From Cellvibrionaceae bacterium 1162T.S.0a.05 (GTDB taxonomy: Bacteria; Pseudomonadota; Gammaproteobacteria; Pseudomonadales; Cellvibrionaceae), in contig LANB01000001.1 of assembly GCA_000964245.1 (NCBI GenBank), positions 537,501-601,500 on the forward strand: a stretch of 64,000 bases of DNA. Reading direction: 5' to 3'. The translations under genes and the position numbers were made by a program. This document shows positions 26,525-35,595 of this stretch, in pieces; position 1 is the stretch's first letter; every line of letters starts with the position of its first letter. The notes under the pieces were generated by a model. It saw only the letters and a list, made by a program, of their open reading frames with translations, did no database searches and was not told the DNA's origin.

Positions 26525-26675
26525 GTCGTACTGGATGGACTCGCCTCTTCCTGAGGCTCGGGCTTGCAGCCCGCCGTCGCTTTGCTCCCGCGTCCAAATT
26601 CGCTCCCGGCGAATTTGTCGAACCAGTGACCAATTGGTTAAAAGCCAACTGCTCTACCAGCTGAGCTAACGACCC
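26525..26675 (-). pseudogene. Second tRNA-Lys copy interrupted in the T loop by an 81-bp hairpin-rich insert
   Basis: Bases 26618-26675 are identical to the first 58 nt of the intact tRNA-Lys (a 65-bp perfect match exactly 200 bp away, including 7 bases of 5' flank). The match stops inside the T loop. After 81 bp of unrelated sequence (26537-26617) the missing continuation ATCCAGTACGAC appears at 26525-26536. It is then followed by AGG instead of CCACCA, so the acceptor stem end is also damaged. The copy cannot fold as a normal tRNA unless the insert is removed, and its last acceptor pairs would still mismatch. Confidence 0.8.
26537..26617 (-). repeat. 81-bp insert made of three perfect hairpins
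   Basis: On the minus strand the insert reads as consecutive perfect stems: CAAATTCGC/GCGAATTTG (26595-26617, 5-base loop), CGGGCT/AGCCCG (26559-26573, 3-base loop) and GCCTC/GAGGC (26543-26557, 5-base loop). It has no coding capacity. It could be a small non-autonomous mobile repeat or a structured RNA tail. Its copy number elsewhere cannot be judged from this window. Confidence 0.65.
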
Positions 26676-26716
26676 ATAAACTTGTGCTCTAGCGGCCTGA
26701 CCGCGAGAAGGCGCAT

Positions 26717-26744
26717 ATAGTAATGATTTAGAAACAAAACTCAA
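26717..26744 (-). promoter_or_regulatory. Predicted tRNA-Lys promoter
   Basis: TTGAGT (26739-26744) and TACTAT (26717-26722) are separated by 16 bases on the minus strand. A GC-rich discriminator (GCGCC) follows, typical of stringently controlled stable-RNA promoters. Confidence 0.55.
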
Positions 26745-26764
26745 GCGCTTTTTCTCGTCGCTTC

Positions 26765-27439
26765 CTATGCCATATAAAGGGTGGGATCAGCGACCCCCGC
26801 ATCGGCAAAACCCTGACGGCGCAAACGGCAGCTGTCACACTTGCCACAGGCCCTCAATTGGCTGTCTGCTTGATAACAACTGACGGTTTTAGCATAGTCC
26901 ACTCCCAGCGCTATTCCGCGTTGAATTATCTCAGCCTTAGTCAGCTCGATCAGTGGGGTGTGAAAAGTCAGGCCTTTTCCTTCAACACCGGCTTTGGTTG
27001 CAAGTTTGGCCATGCTTTCAAATGCCGCAATATACTCAGGCCGACAATCCGGATAGCCGGAATAATCCACAGCATTGACCCCGATAAAAATGGCTTCGGC
27101 ATCCAGGACTTCCGCCCATCCAAGGGCGAGCGAAAGAAAAATGGTATTGCGTGCAGGCACATAGGTAACCGGGATTCCGCCACTTTCTTCTTCGGGCACG
27201 GCAATCGCGTCATCGGTCAGTGCCGAGCCCCCTATCGCGCGCAAATCGAGACTCAAGACTTTATGCTCCTGAACCCCCAAGGATTTCGAAACTGCCGCCG
27301 CCGCGAGCAATTCGCTGCGATGACGTTGACCATAATCAAAACTCAGGGTGTAACACGTATACCCGGCGTTTTTTGCGATGGCCAGTACGGTCGTCGAGTC
27401 TAGGCCACCGGATACCAATACCACTGCTTTTTTAGACAC
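26765..27439 (-). CDS. queC: 7-cyano-7-deazaguanine synthase
   Basis: QueC converts 7-carboxy-7-deazaguanine to preQ0 in queuosine synthesis, using ATP and ammonia. The 224-residue protein begins at GTG 27439 ([16 protein letters not shown], the PP-loop), preceded by GGGGAG and overlapping the queE stop by 8 bases. An upstream frame extension to 27505 would lie inside queE and is rejected. The zinc-binding cysteines appear near the C-terminus ([21 protein letters not shown]). Confidence 0.95.
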   Translation of the reverse strand: MSKKAVVLVSGGLDSTTVLAIAKNAGYTCYTLSFDYGQRHRSELLAAAAVSKSLGVQEHKVLSLDLRAIGGSALTDDAIAVPEEESGGIPVTYVPARNTIFLSLALGWAEVLDAEAIFIGVNAVDYSGYPDCRPEYIAAFESMAKLATKAGVEGKGLTFHTPLIELTKAEIIQRGIALGVDYAKTVSCYQADSQLRACGKCDSCRLRRQGFADAGVADPTLYMA

Positions 27440-28082
27440 CGGGTTTGTCTCCCCAAAGAAGTTTGTGTAATTGCAGTTGCAGGCGCACTTTGAGTTTGTC
27501 CGCAACTATCCAGTCAGCCAAATCACTGGCGGACACCTGCTGCCAGGACGGCGAAAACCAGATATCTCCAACTTTTTCAGCCAGGCCCAATTCATCGACT
27601 TTAAAGCGACTCCACTCGTAGTCTTCGCGCGAACAAATCACAAACTTGATTTGATCCTTTTTCGACAACAAACGAATGTTGCTATAGAGGTTGCGCTCCG
27701 CCTCACCGGAGGCCGGCGTTTTTAAATCGAGAACCACGCTAACTCGCTCATCCACACCATCAATATCCATTGCACCACTGGTTTCGAGGGATACGTGATA
27801 ACCCGCATCACAAAGCGCACTCAGAAAAGATTTTGCCTCAGGCTGCGCGAGCGGTTCGCCGCCGGTGACACACACAAAATCTGCACCAAAACCGGCAACC
27901 TCGTCCAATAAATTCTGAAAACTTCGACGCTCACCACCGTGAAAAGCATAAGCCGAATCGCAGTAATGGCAACGCAAGGGGCACCCAGTCAAACGCACAA
28001 ACACCGTTGGCATGCCACTGCTTCGCGCTTCGCCCTGCAAGGAATGAAAAACTTCGGTTATTCTAAGGGAGGGCTCAGACAT
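27432..28082 (-). CDS. queE: 7-carboxy-7-deazaguanine synthase (radical SAM)
   Basis: This 216-residue radical SAM enzyme converts 6-carboxytetrahydropterin to 7-carboxy-7-deazaguanine. The N-terminus has [23 protein letters not shown] and the cluster motif [16 protein letters not shown]. The SAM-binding VTGGEPLAQ follows near residue 75. It overlaps queC, so the two form a translationally coupled pair downstream of cpoB. Confidence 0.95.
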   Translation of the reverse strand: MSEPSLRITEVFHSLQGEARSSGMPTVFVRLTGCPLRCHYCDSAYAFHGGERRSFQNLLDEVAGFGADFVCVTGGEPLAQPEAKSFLSALCDAGYHVSLETSGAMDIDGVDERVSVVLDLKTPASGEAERNLYSNIRLLSKKDQIKFVICSREDYEWSRFKVDELGLAEKVGDIWFSPSWQQVSASDLADWIVADKLKVRLQLQLHKLLWGDKPGV

Positions 28083-28111
28083 GACAGACGAATAATGAGA
28101 AAAGGATAAAC

Positions 28112-28134
28112 AAGCTGCAAGTCTCTTACAGCTT
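28112..28134 (-). terminator. Hairpin overlapping the cpoB stop codon, possible terminator
   Basis: A 10-bp stem AAGCTGTAAG/CTTGCAGCTT (one G-U pair, 3-base loop) includes the cpoB stop codon and is followed on the minus strand by GTTTATCC. It would reduce read-through from the tol-pal operon into queE. Confidence 0.55.
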
Positions 28135-28911
28135 GGTATTCAAATAGTCTCTCGCCAAGCCTGCGGCACTGGAACCGGATTGCGCTACATCTTCAAGGAG
28201 CTTACGCGCCTCTTCTTTATTGCCCATTTGGTCATAGACCTTGGCCAACTTGAACTTTGCATCGGGTACTTTATTGTGCGCAGGAAATTCTGCAATTAAC
28301 TGACTAAACCACTTACGCGATGCTTCAAGATCACCTTTGAGTAGATAAGTCTCGCCCAACCAGTATTGCGCATTTGCTGCGTAACGCCCTTTGGGGTAAT
28401 CCTCCAGATGCTTGTTTAACGCGGCAATCGCACCATCCTGATCCTGCTGTTTCAACAGGAGATCAATGGCGGCTCGATATTGTTTCAACTCATCTGCGGG
28501 AGCAGGAGTTGTGCGTAGTGAATTGCTTGACTGTGCCGTTGGACTCACCGCGCTTGGCGCAGAATTTTTCATCTGCCCTATACGGCGGTCCAACTCAAGG
28601 TAATCATCCAAACGCTGCTGCTTCAGCTTTTTGATCTCATATGCCTGTTCCTCAACCAATCCTCGCAACTGCATAACTTCTTGCTGCAGCGCCTGAAATT
28701 GGTAATAAAACTCCGCAGAAATCGCAGCCTGGCCAGAAGTGTTTTCCTGAGGCGCGGCCTGATGATTAGAGTGGCTGTTTTGATTGCCGCCGAGCGGCAA
28801 AGGATCGACTACTTCCGCTTGAGCCCAGAGAGGCGCGGAATAAAAGCTGGATACAGAAATGAAAGTGGCCGCTATCCTGAGGATAGCGGCACGGGGTAAC
28901 ACTTTATTCAT
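28126..28911 (-). CDS. cpoB: Cell division coordinator CpoB (Tol-Pal system YbgF)
   Basis: The 261-residue periplasmic protein has a signal peptide ending LWAQAE. An N-terminal coiled-coil trimerisation region follows (about residues 65-115: YYQFQALQQEVMQLRGLVEEQAYEIKKLKQQRLDDYLELDRRI). The C-terminal TPR-type repeats (about residues 140-261) include KGRYAANAQYWLGETYLLKGD and PDAKFKLAKVYDQMGNKEEA. CpoB links PBP1B activity to Tol-mediated constriction. It is the last tol-pal gene, 21 bases after pal. Confidence 0.94.
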   Translation of the reverse strand: MNKVLPRAAILRIAATFISVSSFYSAPLWAQAEVVDPLPLGGNQNSHSNHQAAPQENTSGQAAISAEFYYQFQALQQEVMQLRGLVEEQAYEIKKLKQQRLDDYLELDRRIGQMKNSAPSAVSPTAQSSNSLRTTPAPADELKQYRAAIDLLLKQQDQDGAIAALNKHLEDYPKGRYAANAQYWLGETYLLKGDLEASRKWFSQLIAEFPAHNKVPDAKFKLAKVYDQMGNKEEARKLLEDVAQSGSSAAGLARDYLNTKL

Positions 28912-28932
28912 GAATACTTAGATAGGCAGGTC

Positions 28933-29415
28933 TTACTTGAGTTCCACGCGACGGTTTTGTGACCATGATGATTCATCACTGCCAACCGCAACTGGACGCT
29001 CTTCGCCGTAGCTGATTGTTTCAATCAGGTAGCTGTCTACACCTTGAAGTACGAGGAAATCACGTACTGCGTTTGCACGACGCTCACCCAGAGCCATGTT
29101 GTATTCGCGAGTACCGCGCTCATCTGCGTGACCTTCGAGGCGAATGCTGCGTGGGCTAGCTTTCAACGCTTCAGCGTGAATCATCAACGCCGCACGCGCT
29201 TCTGATTTCAATAAGCTCTTGTCGTAATCGAAGTAGAAAACAGTATCAACGCCAGTCAAGTCTGGACCAGTGTCGACAACTTCTTCAACCTCTTCTACAA
29301 CTTCTTCAACTTCGGGCTCGGGATCAGTTGGAATCTCTTCGGTTGTTGATGCACAGCCCGCCAGGAATCCCAGCACAGCGAACAAAGCGAGTAAAGTTTT
29401 CAAGGTGTTAGTCAT
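28933..29415 (-). CDS. pal: Peptidoglycan-associated lipoprotein Pal
   Basis: From the ATG at 29415 (GGGAG upstream) the protein has 160 residues; an ATG nine codons earlier contains this ribosome site within it and is rejected. The lipobox is LAGC. An acidic spacer rich in Glu/Val ([16 protein letters not shown]) precedes the OmpA-like peptidoglycan-binding domain, with [37 protein letters not shown] and a C-terminal NRRVELK. Pal tethers the outer membrane to the wall. Confidence 0.96.
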   Translation of the reverse strand: MTNTLKTLLALFAVLGFLAGCASTTEEIPTDPEPEVEEVVEEVEEVVDTGPDLTGVDTVFYFDYDKSLLKSEARAALMIHAEALKASPRSIRLEGHADERGTREYNMALGERRANAVRDFLVLQGVDSYLIETISYGEERPVAVGSDESSWSQNRRVELK

Positions 29416-29476
29416 TTTTGTCACTCCCAAGTGGTTTAACATGTACAGGAACCTTCAATCGTGTCGTGGTTTGCGA

Positions 29477-30766
29477 TCAATCTGCAAAAGGTGACCAGGC
29501 TGGCTCGCGCACATTACCTTGTTTCGAAGGTAGTCTAAATTTTACCCCAGCATCCATGGAAACTGCAGCAAGAACTCCTTTTTTATTATGCTGGGTAGCA
29601 TATAAAAGCATGGCGCCATTAGGCGCTATACTGGGCGATTCGTCAAGCCAAGTTTCGGTAAGAATGCGCATATCACCGGACGCAATATCTTGCCAGGCAA
29701 TGTGGAAAACGCCATTCTCACGGTGCACCATGACAAGACTTTTACCATCCGGAGATAAACGCGGCCGTGCGTTATATCCGCCCTCAAAGGTTAAGCGTTC
29801 TACACGCCCACTTGCAAGGGCAACCTGATAAATTTGTGGATTGCCACCGCGATCTGACGCAAAAATCAAACTTTTTCCGTCTGCAGTCCAATTTGGCTCA
29901 GTGTCAATGACCGACGAATACGTATGCGTCACACGCGTGAGCTTACGCGTTGCGATATCCATGACATAAATTTCCGGGTTGCCATCTTTCGAAAGCACCA
30001 TCGCCATGCGCTTGTCATCCGGTGACCATGCAGGTGCACCATTCAAGCCTTTAAAGTTGGTTAACTGTGTGCGCTCGCCGGTTTCAAGATTGTGGATAAA
30101 TATCGCTGGGCGAGAGGTTTCGAATGAAACATAAGCCACACGCTTGAGATCATTCGCCCACGCGGGAGACATGATTGGTTCGCTCGAAGCAAACAGGATT
30201 TGTTCGCGTGCACCATCTGCGTCCGCTTTTACAAGGCGGTAACGATTAGGCCCTGGCCGCAACACATCTTCAACATAGAGTATTTTTGTGGAAAATGCAC
30301 CGCGAATGCCCGTGATAGCAAGATACACATCATCACTCACCTTGTGAGCCATATCGCGTAAATGCCGTGAACTGCCCGTAATGGTCTTGCCGAAAATCTT
30401 GCGCTGTTGCAAAACATCGAAGAGCTGATATTCCAGCACATAACTCGACGTCCCTTCTTGCAGATCGCCAATTAAAATAAACTCTGCACCGAGAATGCGC
30501 CAATCGCGAAAATAAATGTCTGCTTCCTTTGTGGGCGTGCCCAACATATCGCGCTTCTCTATGGGGCGGAACAACCCACTGCGAAGTAAGTCAGCACTTA
30601 CAATATCTGAAATGTTTTCCTGAACTGTCGCGTTAAGGCCACCGAAAGGCACTACGGCTATGGGTGTCGGCCTATCGAGCCCCTTGGTAATTTCAATGAC
30701 CAGTTCCGCATGCGTCAGCTGACAAACGCAAGCCGTGATCAAAACCAACAACAACCTCTTTATCAT
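29477..30766 (-). CDS. tolB: Tol-Pal system periplasmic protein TolB
   Basis: This 429-residue protein has a signal peptide ([20 protein letters not shown]). The N-terminal D1 domain contains the TolA/Pal-box region ([14 protein letters not shown]). A six-bladed beta-propeller follows, with repeated [36 protein letters not shown] and [15 protein letters not shown] motifs. The start overlaps the tolA stop by 4 bases (ATGA). Confidence 0.97.
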   Translation of the reverse strand: MIKRLLLVLITACVCQLTHAELVIEITKGLDRPTPIAVVPFGGLNATVQENISDIVSADLLRSGLFRPIEKRDMLGTPTKEADIYFRDWRILGAEFILIGDLQEGTSSYVLEYQLFDVLQQRKIFGKTITGSSRHLRDMAHKVSDDVYLAITGIRGAFSTKILYVEDVLRPGPNRYRLVKADADGAREQILFASSEPIMSPAWANDLKRVAYVSFETSRPAIFIHNLETGERTQLTNFKGLNGAPAWSPDDKRMAMVLSKDGNPEIYVMDIATRKLTRVTHTYSSVIDTEPNWTADGKSLIFASDRGGNPQIYQVALASGRVERLTFEGGYNARPRLSPDGKSLVMVHRENGVFHIAWQDIASGDMRILTETWLDESPSIAPNGAMLLYATQHNKKGVLAAVSMDAGVKFRLPSKQGNVREPAWSPFAD

Positions 30767-31512
30767 AATCTTCGGTCCATAGGGCTGAATAAAAGTGTAA
30801 ATTTTCGGAAGTAGCGTTCAAACACTTCAGGGGGAATATCTTTGACTTCAGGAAAGGGCTGCGCCTTTTCCACTGCAGCCAATGCCGAACGATCAAAAGC
30901 AGCATCGCCGCTACCTTTTATAATAATGGCATTGACAACATGACCGTTGGGCACCAAGTTTAACGAAATTTCACAACGCATGCCATTGCGCGCCGATTGC
31001 GGCCTGCTCCAATTGCGCTCTATGCGTTGCGCTAAAACCGCCTGCCAGGAACTCGCTTCGGTCGCATAGCTCTCCTCCAGCAACAAACCCTCTTCTGCTT
31101 TCAAGGCCTGCTCAAACTGACGCTGGGTTAACATCCGCTGCTCTTCGGCTTCACGCTCTTTTCGCGCGTTTTCTTCGAGGCGACGTTTTTCCGCTGCTTC
31201 TTCCTTGCGCTTTTTCTCATCGGCCTCTTTCTTTATTCTTGCTGCACGTGCCTGCTCGTCTTTTTTTCTTCGCGCTTCGTCTTCGAGGCGTTGTTGCTGC
31301 CTGCGCATATCAATCTTGTTCGCCGATTTTTTGGTTTGCGTTGCCTTGGTGGATTTCTGCTTAAGCTCAACCAATTCCGCTTTCACAAAGTTAGGGCGTT
31401 GCACCGTTTTTTGCGCTTCACTTGTCGACCAGGAAAAAGACATCAAGACGATAACCAGCGTGTGCAAAAACACACTAAAACCGATGGCGATTAGATTGGT
31501 GCGCGAAAACAC
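30763..31512 (-). CDS. tolA: Tol-Pal system protein TolA
   Basis: From the GTG at 31512 (GAGG upstream, three bases after the tolR stop) the protein has 249 residues. A frame extension to 31623 lies inside tolR and is rejected. Domain I is one membrane helix ([22 protein letters not shown]). Domain II is a Lys/Glu/Arg/Ala-rich helix of about 120 residues. Domain III is the TonB-like C-terminus ([23 protein letters not shown]). TolA connects TolQR to Pal and TolB. The helical domain is short compared with E. coli TolA (421 residues). Confidence 0.95.
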   Translation of the reverse strand: MFSRTNLIAIGFSVFLHTLVIVLMSFSWSTSEAQKTVQRPNFVKAELVELKQKSTKATQTKKSANKIDMRRQQQRLEDEARRKKDEQARAARIKKEADEKKRKEEAAEKRRLEENARKEREAEEQRMLTQRQFEQALKAEEGLLLEESYATEASSWQAVLAQRIERNWSRPQSARNGMRCEISLNLVPNGHVVNAIIIKGSGDAAFDRSALAAVEKAQPFPEVKDIPPEVFERYFRKFTLLFSPMDRRL

Positions 31513-31514
31513 CC

Positions 31515-31934
31515 CTAAGTCCTCGGAGGGTCCGTAACCAGGCCCACAGAAGGTGCACCTGCACCTTGCAAGGCTGTCATCACATGCACAACCAGGCCGT
31601 ATTCTACTTTGGTATCCCCCCAAACCAGGACGGGCGTCTCCGGCTTTTGTCGCAACACCTTGGCGACGGTATCACTGATTTCGTTCAGCGGTTTCGCTAC
31701 CTCCTGCTCTTTCCCTAAATTCAGATAAAAAGTGCCGTCCTGGCGTACACTGACAATAAGTGGTTCGATTTCTTTATTATCGAGCGGTGACGATGGCGCC
31801 TGTGGCAATTCCACTTTCACGCCCTGCATCAGCAAAGGTGCGGTCACCATAAAAATAACCAACAACACCAACATGACATCGATATAGGGCACAACATTGA
31901 TTTCGGCCATCGGCCGACGTTTTTTAGAGGCCAT
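31515..31934 (-). CDS. tolR: Tol-Pal system protein TolR
   Basis: This 139-residue protein has one membrane helix carrying the proton-path Asp (INVVPYIDVMLVLLVIFMVTAPLL) and a periplasmic domain with the motif PLIVSVRQDGTFYLNLGKEQ. It is the ExbD homologue of the Tol system. It lies 11 bases after tolQ and is immediately followed by tolA. Confidence 0.96.
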   Translation of the reverse strand: MASKKRRPMAEINVVPYIDVMLVLLVIFMVTAPLLMQGVKVELPQAPSSPLDNKEIEPLIVSVRQDGTFYLNLGKEQEVAKPLNEISDTVAKVLRQKPETPVLVWGDTKVEYGLVVHVMTALQGAGAPSVGLVTDPPRT

Positions 31935-31945
31935 TCAGCAAGTCC

Positions 31946-32647
31946 TCACGATTGCCCATTGCTTTTGCTGGAGTGTACCTGACGATGCAATATCGCAGAA
32001 AATTCTTCAGCGAAGGTTTGATAGTTGTTGACCAAATATTCTGCACGCGCTGAAAAACGGTTGTAAGCAAGTACAGCGGGAATGGCTGCGAACAAACCCA
32101 TCGCTGTCGCGATCAATGCTTCAGAAATACCCGGCGCAACAGTTGCAAGTGTGGCCTGATGTTGATTTGCCAAACCGCGAAAGGAATTCATAATGCCCCA
32201 CACGGTACCAAAGAGACCGATATAGGGGCTGACAGACGCGACACTTGCCAGAAAGGGGAGCCACGCTTCCAGTTTTTCTTCCTCACGTGCAAGCGCGACT
32301 TTCATACTGCGCTGTGTGCCTTCCATAATGGCATCCGGGTCGGTCGAACCCTGTTGGCGTAAACGTGTAAACTCCTTGAAGCCGGCACGAAATATATTTT
32401 CAACACCTTCAATCGCATTGGCACTCGCACGCGCATTACTCTGACGATACAGTTGAGTAAGATCCACGCCCGACCAAAAGTGTTTTTCAAACGCACGGTA
32501 AGCGCTTTTTGCGCGCATCTGATAAATACCGCGTTGAATAATCATTACCCAGGACACCACCGAAGCTGCAAACAACAACAGCATGACCATCTTGACCAGA
32601 GGACCGGCATTGCCGATTAAATGCATTAGGCTCAATGGTTCGTTCAT
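31946..32647 (-). CDS. tolQ: Tol-Pal system protein TolQ
   Basis: This 233-residue proton-channel subunit has three membrane helices: MLLLFAASVVSWVMIIQRG, then IGLFGTVWGIMNSFRGL with its conserved Gly/Thr, then ISEALIATAMGLFAAIPAVLAYN. The start overlaps the ybgC stop by 4 bases, so the operon is coupled from ybgC. Confidence 0.96.
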   Translation of the reverse strand: MNEPLSLMHLIGNAGPLVKMVMLLLFAASVVSWVMIIQRGIYQMRAKSAYRAFEKHFWSGVDLTQLYRQSNARASANAIEGVENIFRAGFKEFTRLRQQGSTDPDAIMEGTQRSMKVALAREEEKLEAWLPFLASVASVSPYIGLFGTVWGIMNSFRGLANQHQATLATVAPGISEALIATAMGLFAAIPAVLAYNRFSARAEYLVNNYQTFAEEFSAILHRQVHSSKSNGQS

Positions 32648-33072
32648 GAAGACAGGCTCCCCTGAGTAGAAAAATACGTGGTAAAAGCCTGACAGACGTC
32701 TGCGGGAAACCGTTTCGGTTTCATTTCATTTTTGCTGACACAGGCAATTTTTATTTCAGCATCACAAAGAAGTTCACCTTCTTTATACACACGCTGATCA
32801 AATTCGATATAGGTTTTGGCTATTTTCTTTATATTGGCGCTGACATCCAGCCAGTCATCCAACCTCGCAGATTTGCGATAGTTAACGTGGCTTGCAGCGA
32901 CAACCAATAATAGCCCATCTGTGATAAGTGCGGGCTTGTCGTAGCCAAGCTTGCGAAACAGTTCCGTTCGCGCACGCTCCATGTACTTCAAATAATTCAC
33001 ATAGTAGACAATTCCTCCCGCGTCGGTATCTTCTATATAGACCCGCATGGAAGAAATAAATTCGTTGTTCAA
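32644..33072 (-). CDS. ybgC: Tol-Pal-associated acyl-CoA thioesterase YbgC
   Basis: This hot-dog-fold thioesterase has 142 residues from TTG at 33072 (AAGGGGGT just upstream). The extension to 33369 overlaps ruvB and is rejected. The 4-hydroxybenzoyl-CoA thioesterase-type motif is RVYIEDTDAGGIVYYVNYLKYMERARTELFR, with the catalytic Asp in EDTDAGG. It is the first gene of the tol-pal operon, as in other gammaproteobacteria, and may act on acyl-ACP/CoA in lipid metabolism. Confidence 0.93.
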   Translation of the reverse strand: MNNEFISSMRVYIEDTDAGGIVYYVNYLKYMERARTELFRKLGYDKPALITDGLLLVVAASHVNYRKSARLDDWLDVSANIKKIAKTYIEFDQRVYKEGELLCDAEIKIACVSKNEMKPKRFPADVCQAFTTYFSTQGSLSS

Positions 33073-33151
33073 ACCTACCCCCTTGGTTGCGGCTATTCTA
33101 CTGAGTTTCCTTGCATCTGTGCATAGGGTGGATGGGAGATTTTTGTGCTTT

Positions 33152-34186
33152 TTACAGGCCGGGAAGCGAGTCCTGCTGCCCACTGCTCGGCATTGATAAA
33201 CCAAAATGCTGATAGGCGAGTTGTGTGGCCATGCGCCCGCGCGGCGTTCGCACAATGTAGCCCTGTTGGATAAGGAAAGGTTCGAGCACGTCTTCAATGG
33301 TATCGCGCTCTTCACTGATGGACGCCGCCAAACTGTCGATACCGACAGGACCTCCGGCAAATTTTTCAATCAAGGCCAACAACAAACGGCGATCCATGTG
33401 ATCAAAACCGTGAGCGTCAACATTTAACATGTTAAGGGCGAGATCGGCGATTTCGTTGGTGACCAAGCCATCGCTTTTGACTTCGGCATAGTCGCGAACA
33501 CGGCGCAAAAGACGGTTGGCGATACGCGGGGTTCCGCGCGCGCGCCGCGCCACTTCGCGAGCACCACCCTCATCCACAGCAACACCCATTAAACGCGCTG
33601 AACGCGCAACAATACTGGTGAGGTCGTCGATCGAATAAAACTCAAGGCGTTGAACAATACCAAAGCGGTCACGCAAAGGCGAGGTAAGTAAACCGGCGCG
33701 AGTAGTGGCGCCGACCAGGGTAAATTGTGGCAATTCCAGTTTGATAGAGCGGGCGGCCGGGCCTTCCCCTATCATAATGTCGAGCTGAAAATCTTCCATC
33801 GCCGGGTAGAGCACTTCTTCGACATGCGGGCTGAGGCGATGAATCTCGTCAATAAACAACACATCACCGGGTTCGAGATTGGTCATGAGTGCAGCAATAT
33901 CGCCGGCTTTTTCCAATACCGGGCCCGAGGTCGTTTTCAAGGCGACGCCCATCTCTGCGGCAATGATGTTGGCGAGCGTGGTTTTACCCAAGCCGGGGGG
34001 GCCAAACACGAGTGTGTGGTCGAGGGCTTCACTGCGTTTTTTCGCAGCGCCAATGAAAATTTCCATTTGTTCTCGCACAACGGGCTGACCAACATATTCT
34101 GCCAGCGACTTCGGCCGTACTGCGCGATCCAGGCTGTCTTCCGGTGTTTGCGCTTGTGCGCTGATGAGTCGATCTTCTTCAATCAT
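33152..34186 (-). CDS. ruvB: Holliday junction branch migration ATPase RuvB
   Basis: This 344-residue AAA+ helicase motor has Walker [16 protein letters not shown], Walker [12 protein letters not shown], sensor [10 protein letters not shown] and the C-terminal winged helix with RTPRGR. It drives RuvA-bound junctions. The ATG overlaps the ruvA stop by 4 bases. Confidence 0.98.
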   Translation of the reverse strand: MIEEDRLISAQAQTPEDSLDRAVRPKSLAEYVGQPVVREQMEIFIGAAKKRSEALDHTLVFGPPGLGKTTLANIIAAEMGVALKTTSGPVLEKAGDIAALMTNLEPGDVLFIDEIHRLSPHVEEVLYPAMEDFQLDIMIGEGPAARSIKLELPQFTLVGATTRAGLLTSPLRDRFGIVQRLEFYSIDDLTSIVARSARLMGVAVDEGGAREVARRARGTPRIANRLLRRVRDYAEVKSDGLVTNEIADLALNMLNVDAHGFDHMDRRLLLALIEKFAGGPVGIDSLAASISEERDTIEDVLEPFLIQQGYIVRTPRGRMATQLAYQHFGLSMPSSGQQDSLPGL

Positions 34187-34806
34187 GCGGGCAACATACT
34201 TTTTAAGGCTGCGCGGATCAGGTCTTCGGCGCGATTGACGGAGTCATTCATCACCGCGGCAACCGCCCGCGAGGCATCCGTGGGTTTGTACCCCAAGGCA
34301 ACTAATGCGCTTTCCGCCTCAGCAATTAGCTGATTGGATGCAGGGGCGGTTTCGCTAACACTTACCAATTCCGGGCTCACATGCGGCAGCGCATCTGCAC
34401 CCTGCCAGGCTTTGAGTTTATCGCGCATTTCGATGATCAAGCGCTCGGCGGTTTTTTTACCAACACCGGGTACTTTCACCAGTGCGCTTACATTATCTGA
34501 ACGCACGCAGTGGACGATGTCGGCTGCTTCCATGCTCATTATGCCTGCGGCCATTTTCGGGCCAACGCCATTCACTTTAATGAGCAAGCGAAAGAGCTCG
34601 CGATCGGCCTTACTGTGAAAGGCAAATAGTTGCTGTGCTGTTTCGCTCACAGCGAAGTGCGTGTACAACACCACTTCTTCATTCAGTTCGGGCAAGCGGT
34701 AGACTGTAGTCATGGGCGCAATAAGTTCATAACCAACACCGCCAACTTCAATCAGGAGATGAGGAGCTTGTTTTTCTACCAGAGTTCCGCGAAGTCGCCC
34801 TATCAT
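34183..34806 (-). CDS. ruvA: Holliday junction DNA-binding protein RuvA
   Basis: This 207-residue protein has an N-terminal OB fold ([28 protein letters not shown]), two helix-hairpin-helix motifs ([17 protein letters not shown] and [19 protein letters not shown]) and a C-terminal RuvB-contacting domain ([20 protein letters not shown]). It forms the tetramer that holds the junction. Confidence 0.97.
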   Translation of the reverse strand: MIGRLRGTLVEKQAPHLLIEVGGVGYELIAPMTTVYRLPELNEEVVLYTHFAVSETAQQLFAFHSKADRELFRLLIKVNGVGPKMAAGIMSMEAADIVHCVRSDNVSALVKVPGVGKKTAERLIIEMRDKLKAWQGADALPHVSPELVSVSETAPASNQLIAEAESALVALGYKPTDASRAVAAVMNDSVNRAEDLIRAALKSMLPA

Positions 34807-34899
34807 TGACTATTCCCTTGCTTCTTCATTCTTGTTTTAGCTCTGCTATTGCTCATAGATCGTGTTTCTTAACATGAATAGTTTCAATAACCTTTGCCC

Positions 34900-34935
34900 G
34901 TTTTGTCTCTCGTTTTGTCTCTCGTTTTGTCTCTC
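34900..34935. repeat. Three perfect 12-bp tandem repeats between ruvC and ruvA
   Basis: GTTTTGTCTCTC is repeated three times without change (34900, 34912, 34924), followed by a partial fourth copy. The repeats sit in the 169-base gap between ruvC and ruvA, close to the ruvC stop. Confidence 0.85.
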
Positions 34936-34975
34936 ATTTTGCGTCAGGTATTGCCTCTCGCGCGGCCCACACCAG

Positions 34976-35497
34976 CTAGTGCGCTAAACGGCCACGACTA
35001 TAACGCGACCCGGCCATGCGAATAAGGTTGGCCTGGGTGTGCGCATGGCAAATTGCAACGGCCAAGGCATCAGAGGCATCTTCTGGCGGCGCTGCGGGCA
35101 ATTTTAGCAAGCTGCGAACCATATGCTGAATCTGTATCTTGTCTGCAGCCCCTGTTCCGACGACAGCCTGTTTGATTTTACGTGCTTCGTATTCCTCCAC
35201 CGGCAAGCCCTGCTGCACCGCAGCAACGATGGCCGCCCCCCGCGCTTGCCCCAACTTCAGGGCCGAGGCCGCTGAGCGCGACATGAAAATTTGCTCAATA
35301 GCAAACTCCTGAGGTTGATGTTTTTCAATCAACTCCGTGACGGATTGGAAGATGAGTTTCAAACGCTCAGGAAGAGCCAAAGTATCGGGAATTCGGATAG
35401 TGCCACTGCTTATGTAGCCGAGCTTGTTGTTCAAACTCGATATCAATCCGTAACCGGTTTTGCGAGAACCCGGGTCAATGCCCAGAATGAGAGCCAT
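34976..35497 (-). CDS. ruvC: Crossover junction endodeoxyribonuclease RuvC
   Basis: This 173-residue resolvase has a retroviral-integrase-type fold. Acidic catalytic residues appear in [14 protein letters not shown] at the N-terminus, [23 protein letters not shown] in the middle and the C-terminal [17 protein letters not shown]. It cuts the junctions moved by RuvAB. It is separated from ruvA by 169 bases that include short tandem repeats, so ruvAB may also have their own promoter. Confidence 0.97.
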   Translation of the reverse strand: MALILGIDPGSRKTGYGLISSLNNKLGYISSGTIRIPDTLALPERLKLIFQSVTELIEKHQPQEFAIEQIFMSRSAASALKLGQARGAAIVAAVQQGLPVEEYEARKIKQAVVGTGAADKIQIQHMVRSLLKLPAAPPEDASDALAVAICHAHTQANLIRMAGSRYSRGRLAH

Positions 35498-35595
35498 AGC
35501 GCCTGCCTGCCAGCAAATAGCTGTTTATTTATTCAGTACTTTTCAGGGCTAAGTGTTTCAGGTCAGGCGGGGACAGTCAAGCGATGGCGATAATC

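Noticed and set aside
26466-26744. A 92-residue open frame on the minus strand across the tRNA-Lys copies
   Set aside because: It is the translation of tRNA sequence (SLAQLVEQ...NQLVTGSTNSP), a well-known artefact of tRNA genes.
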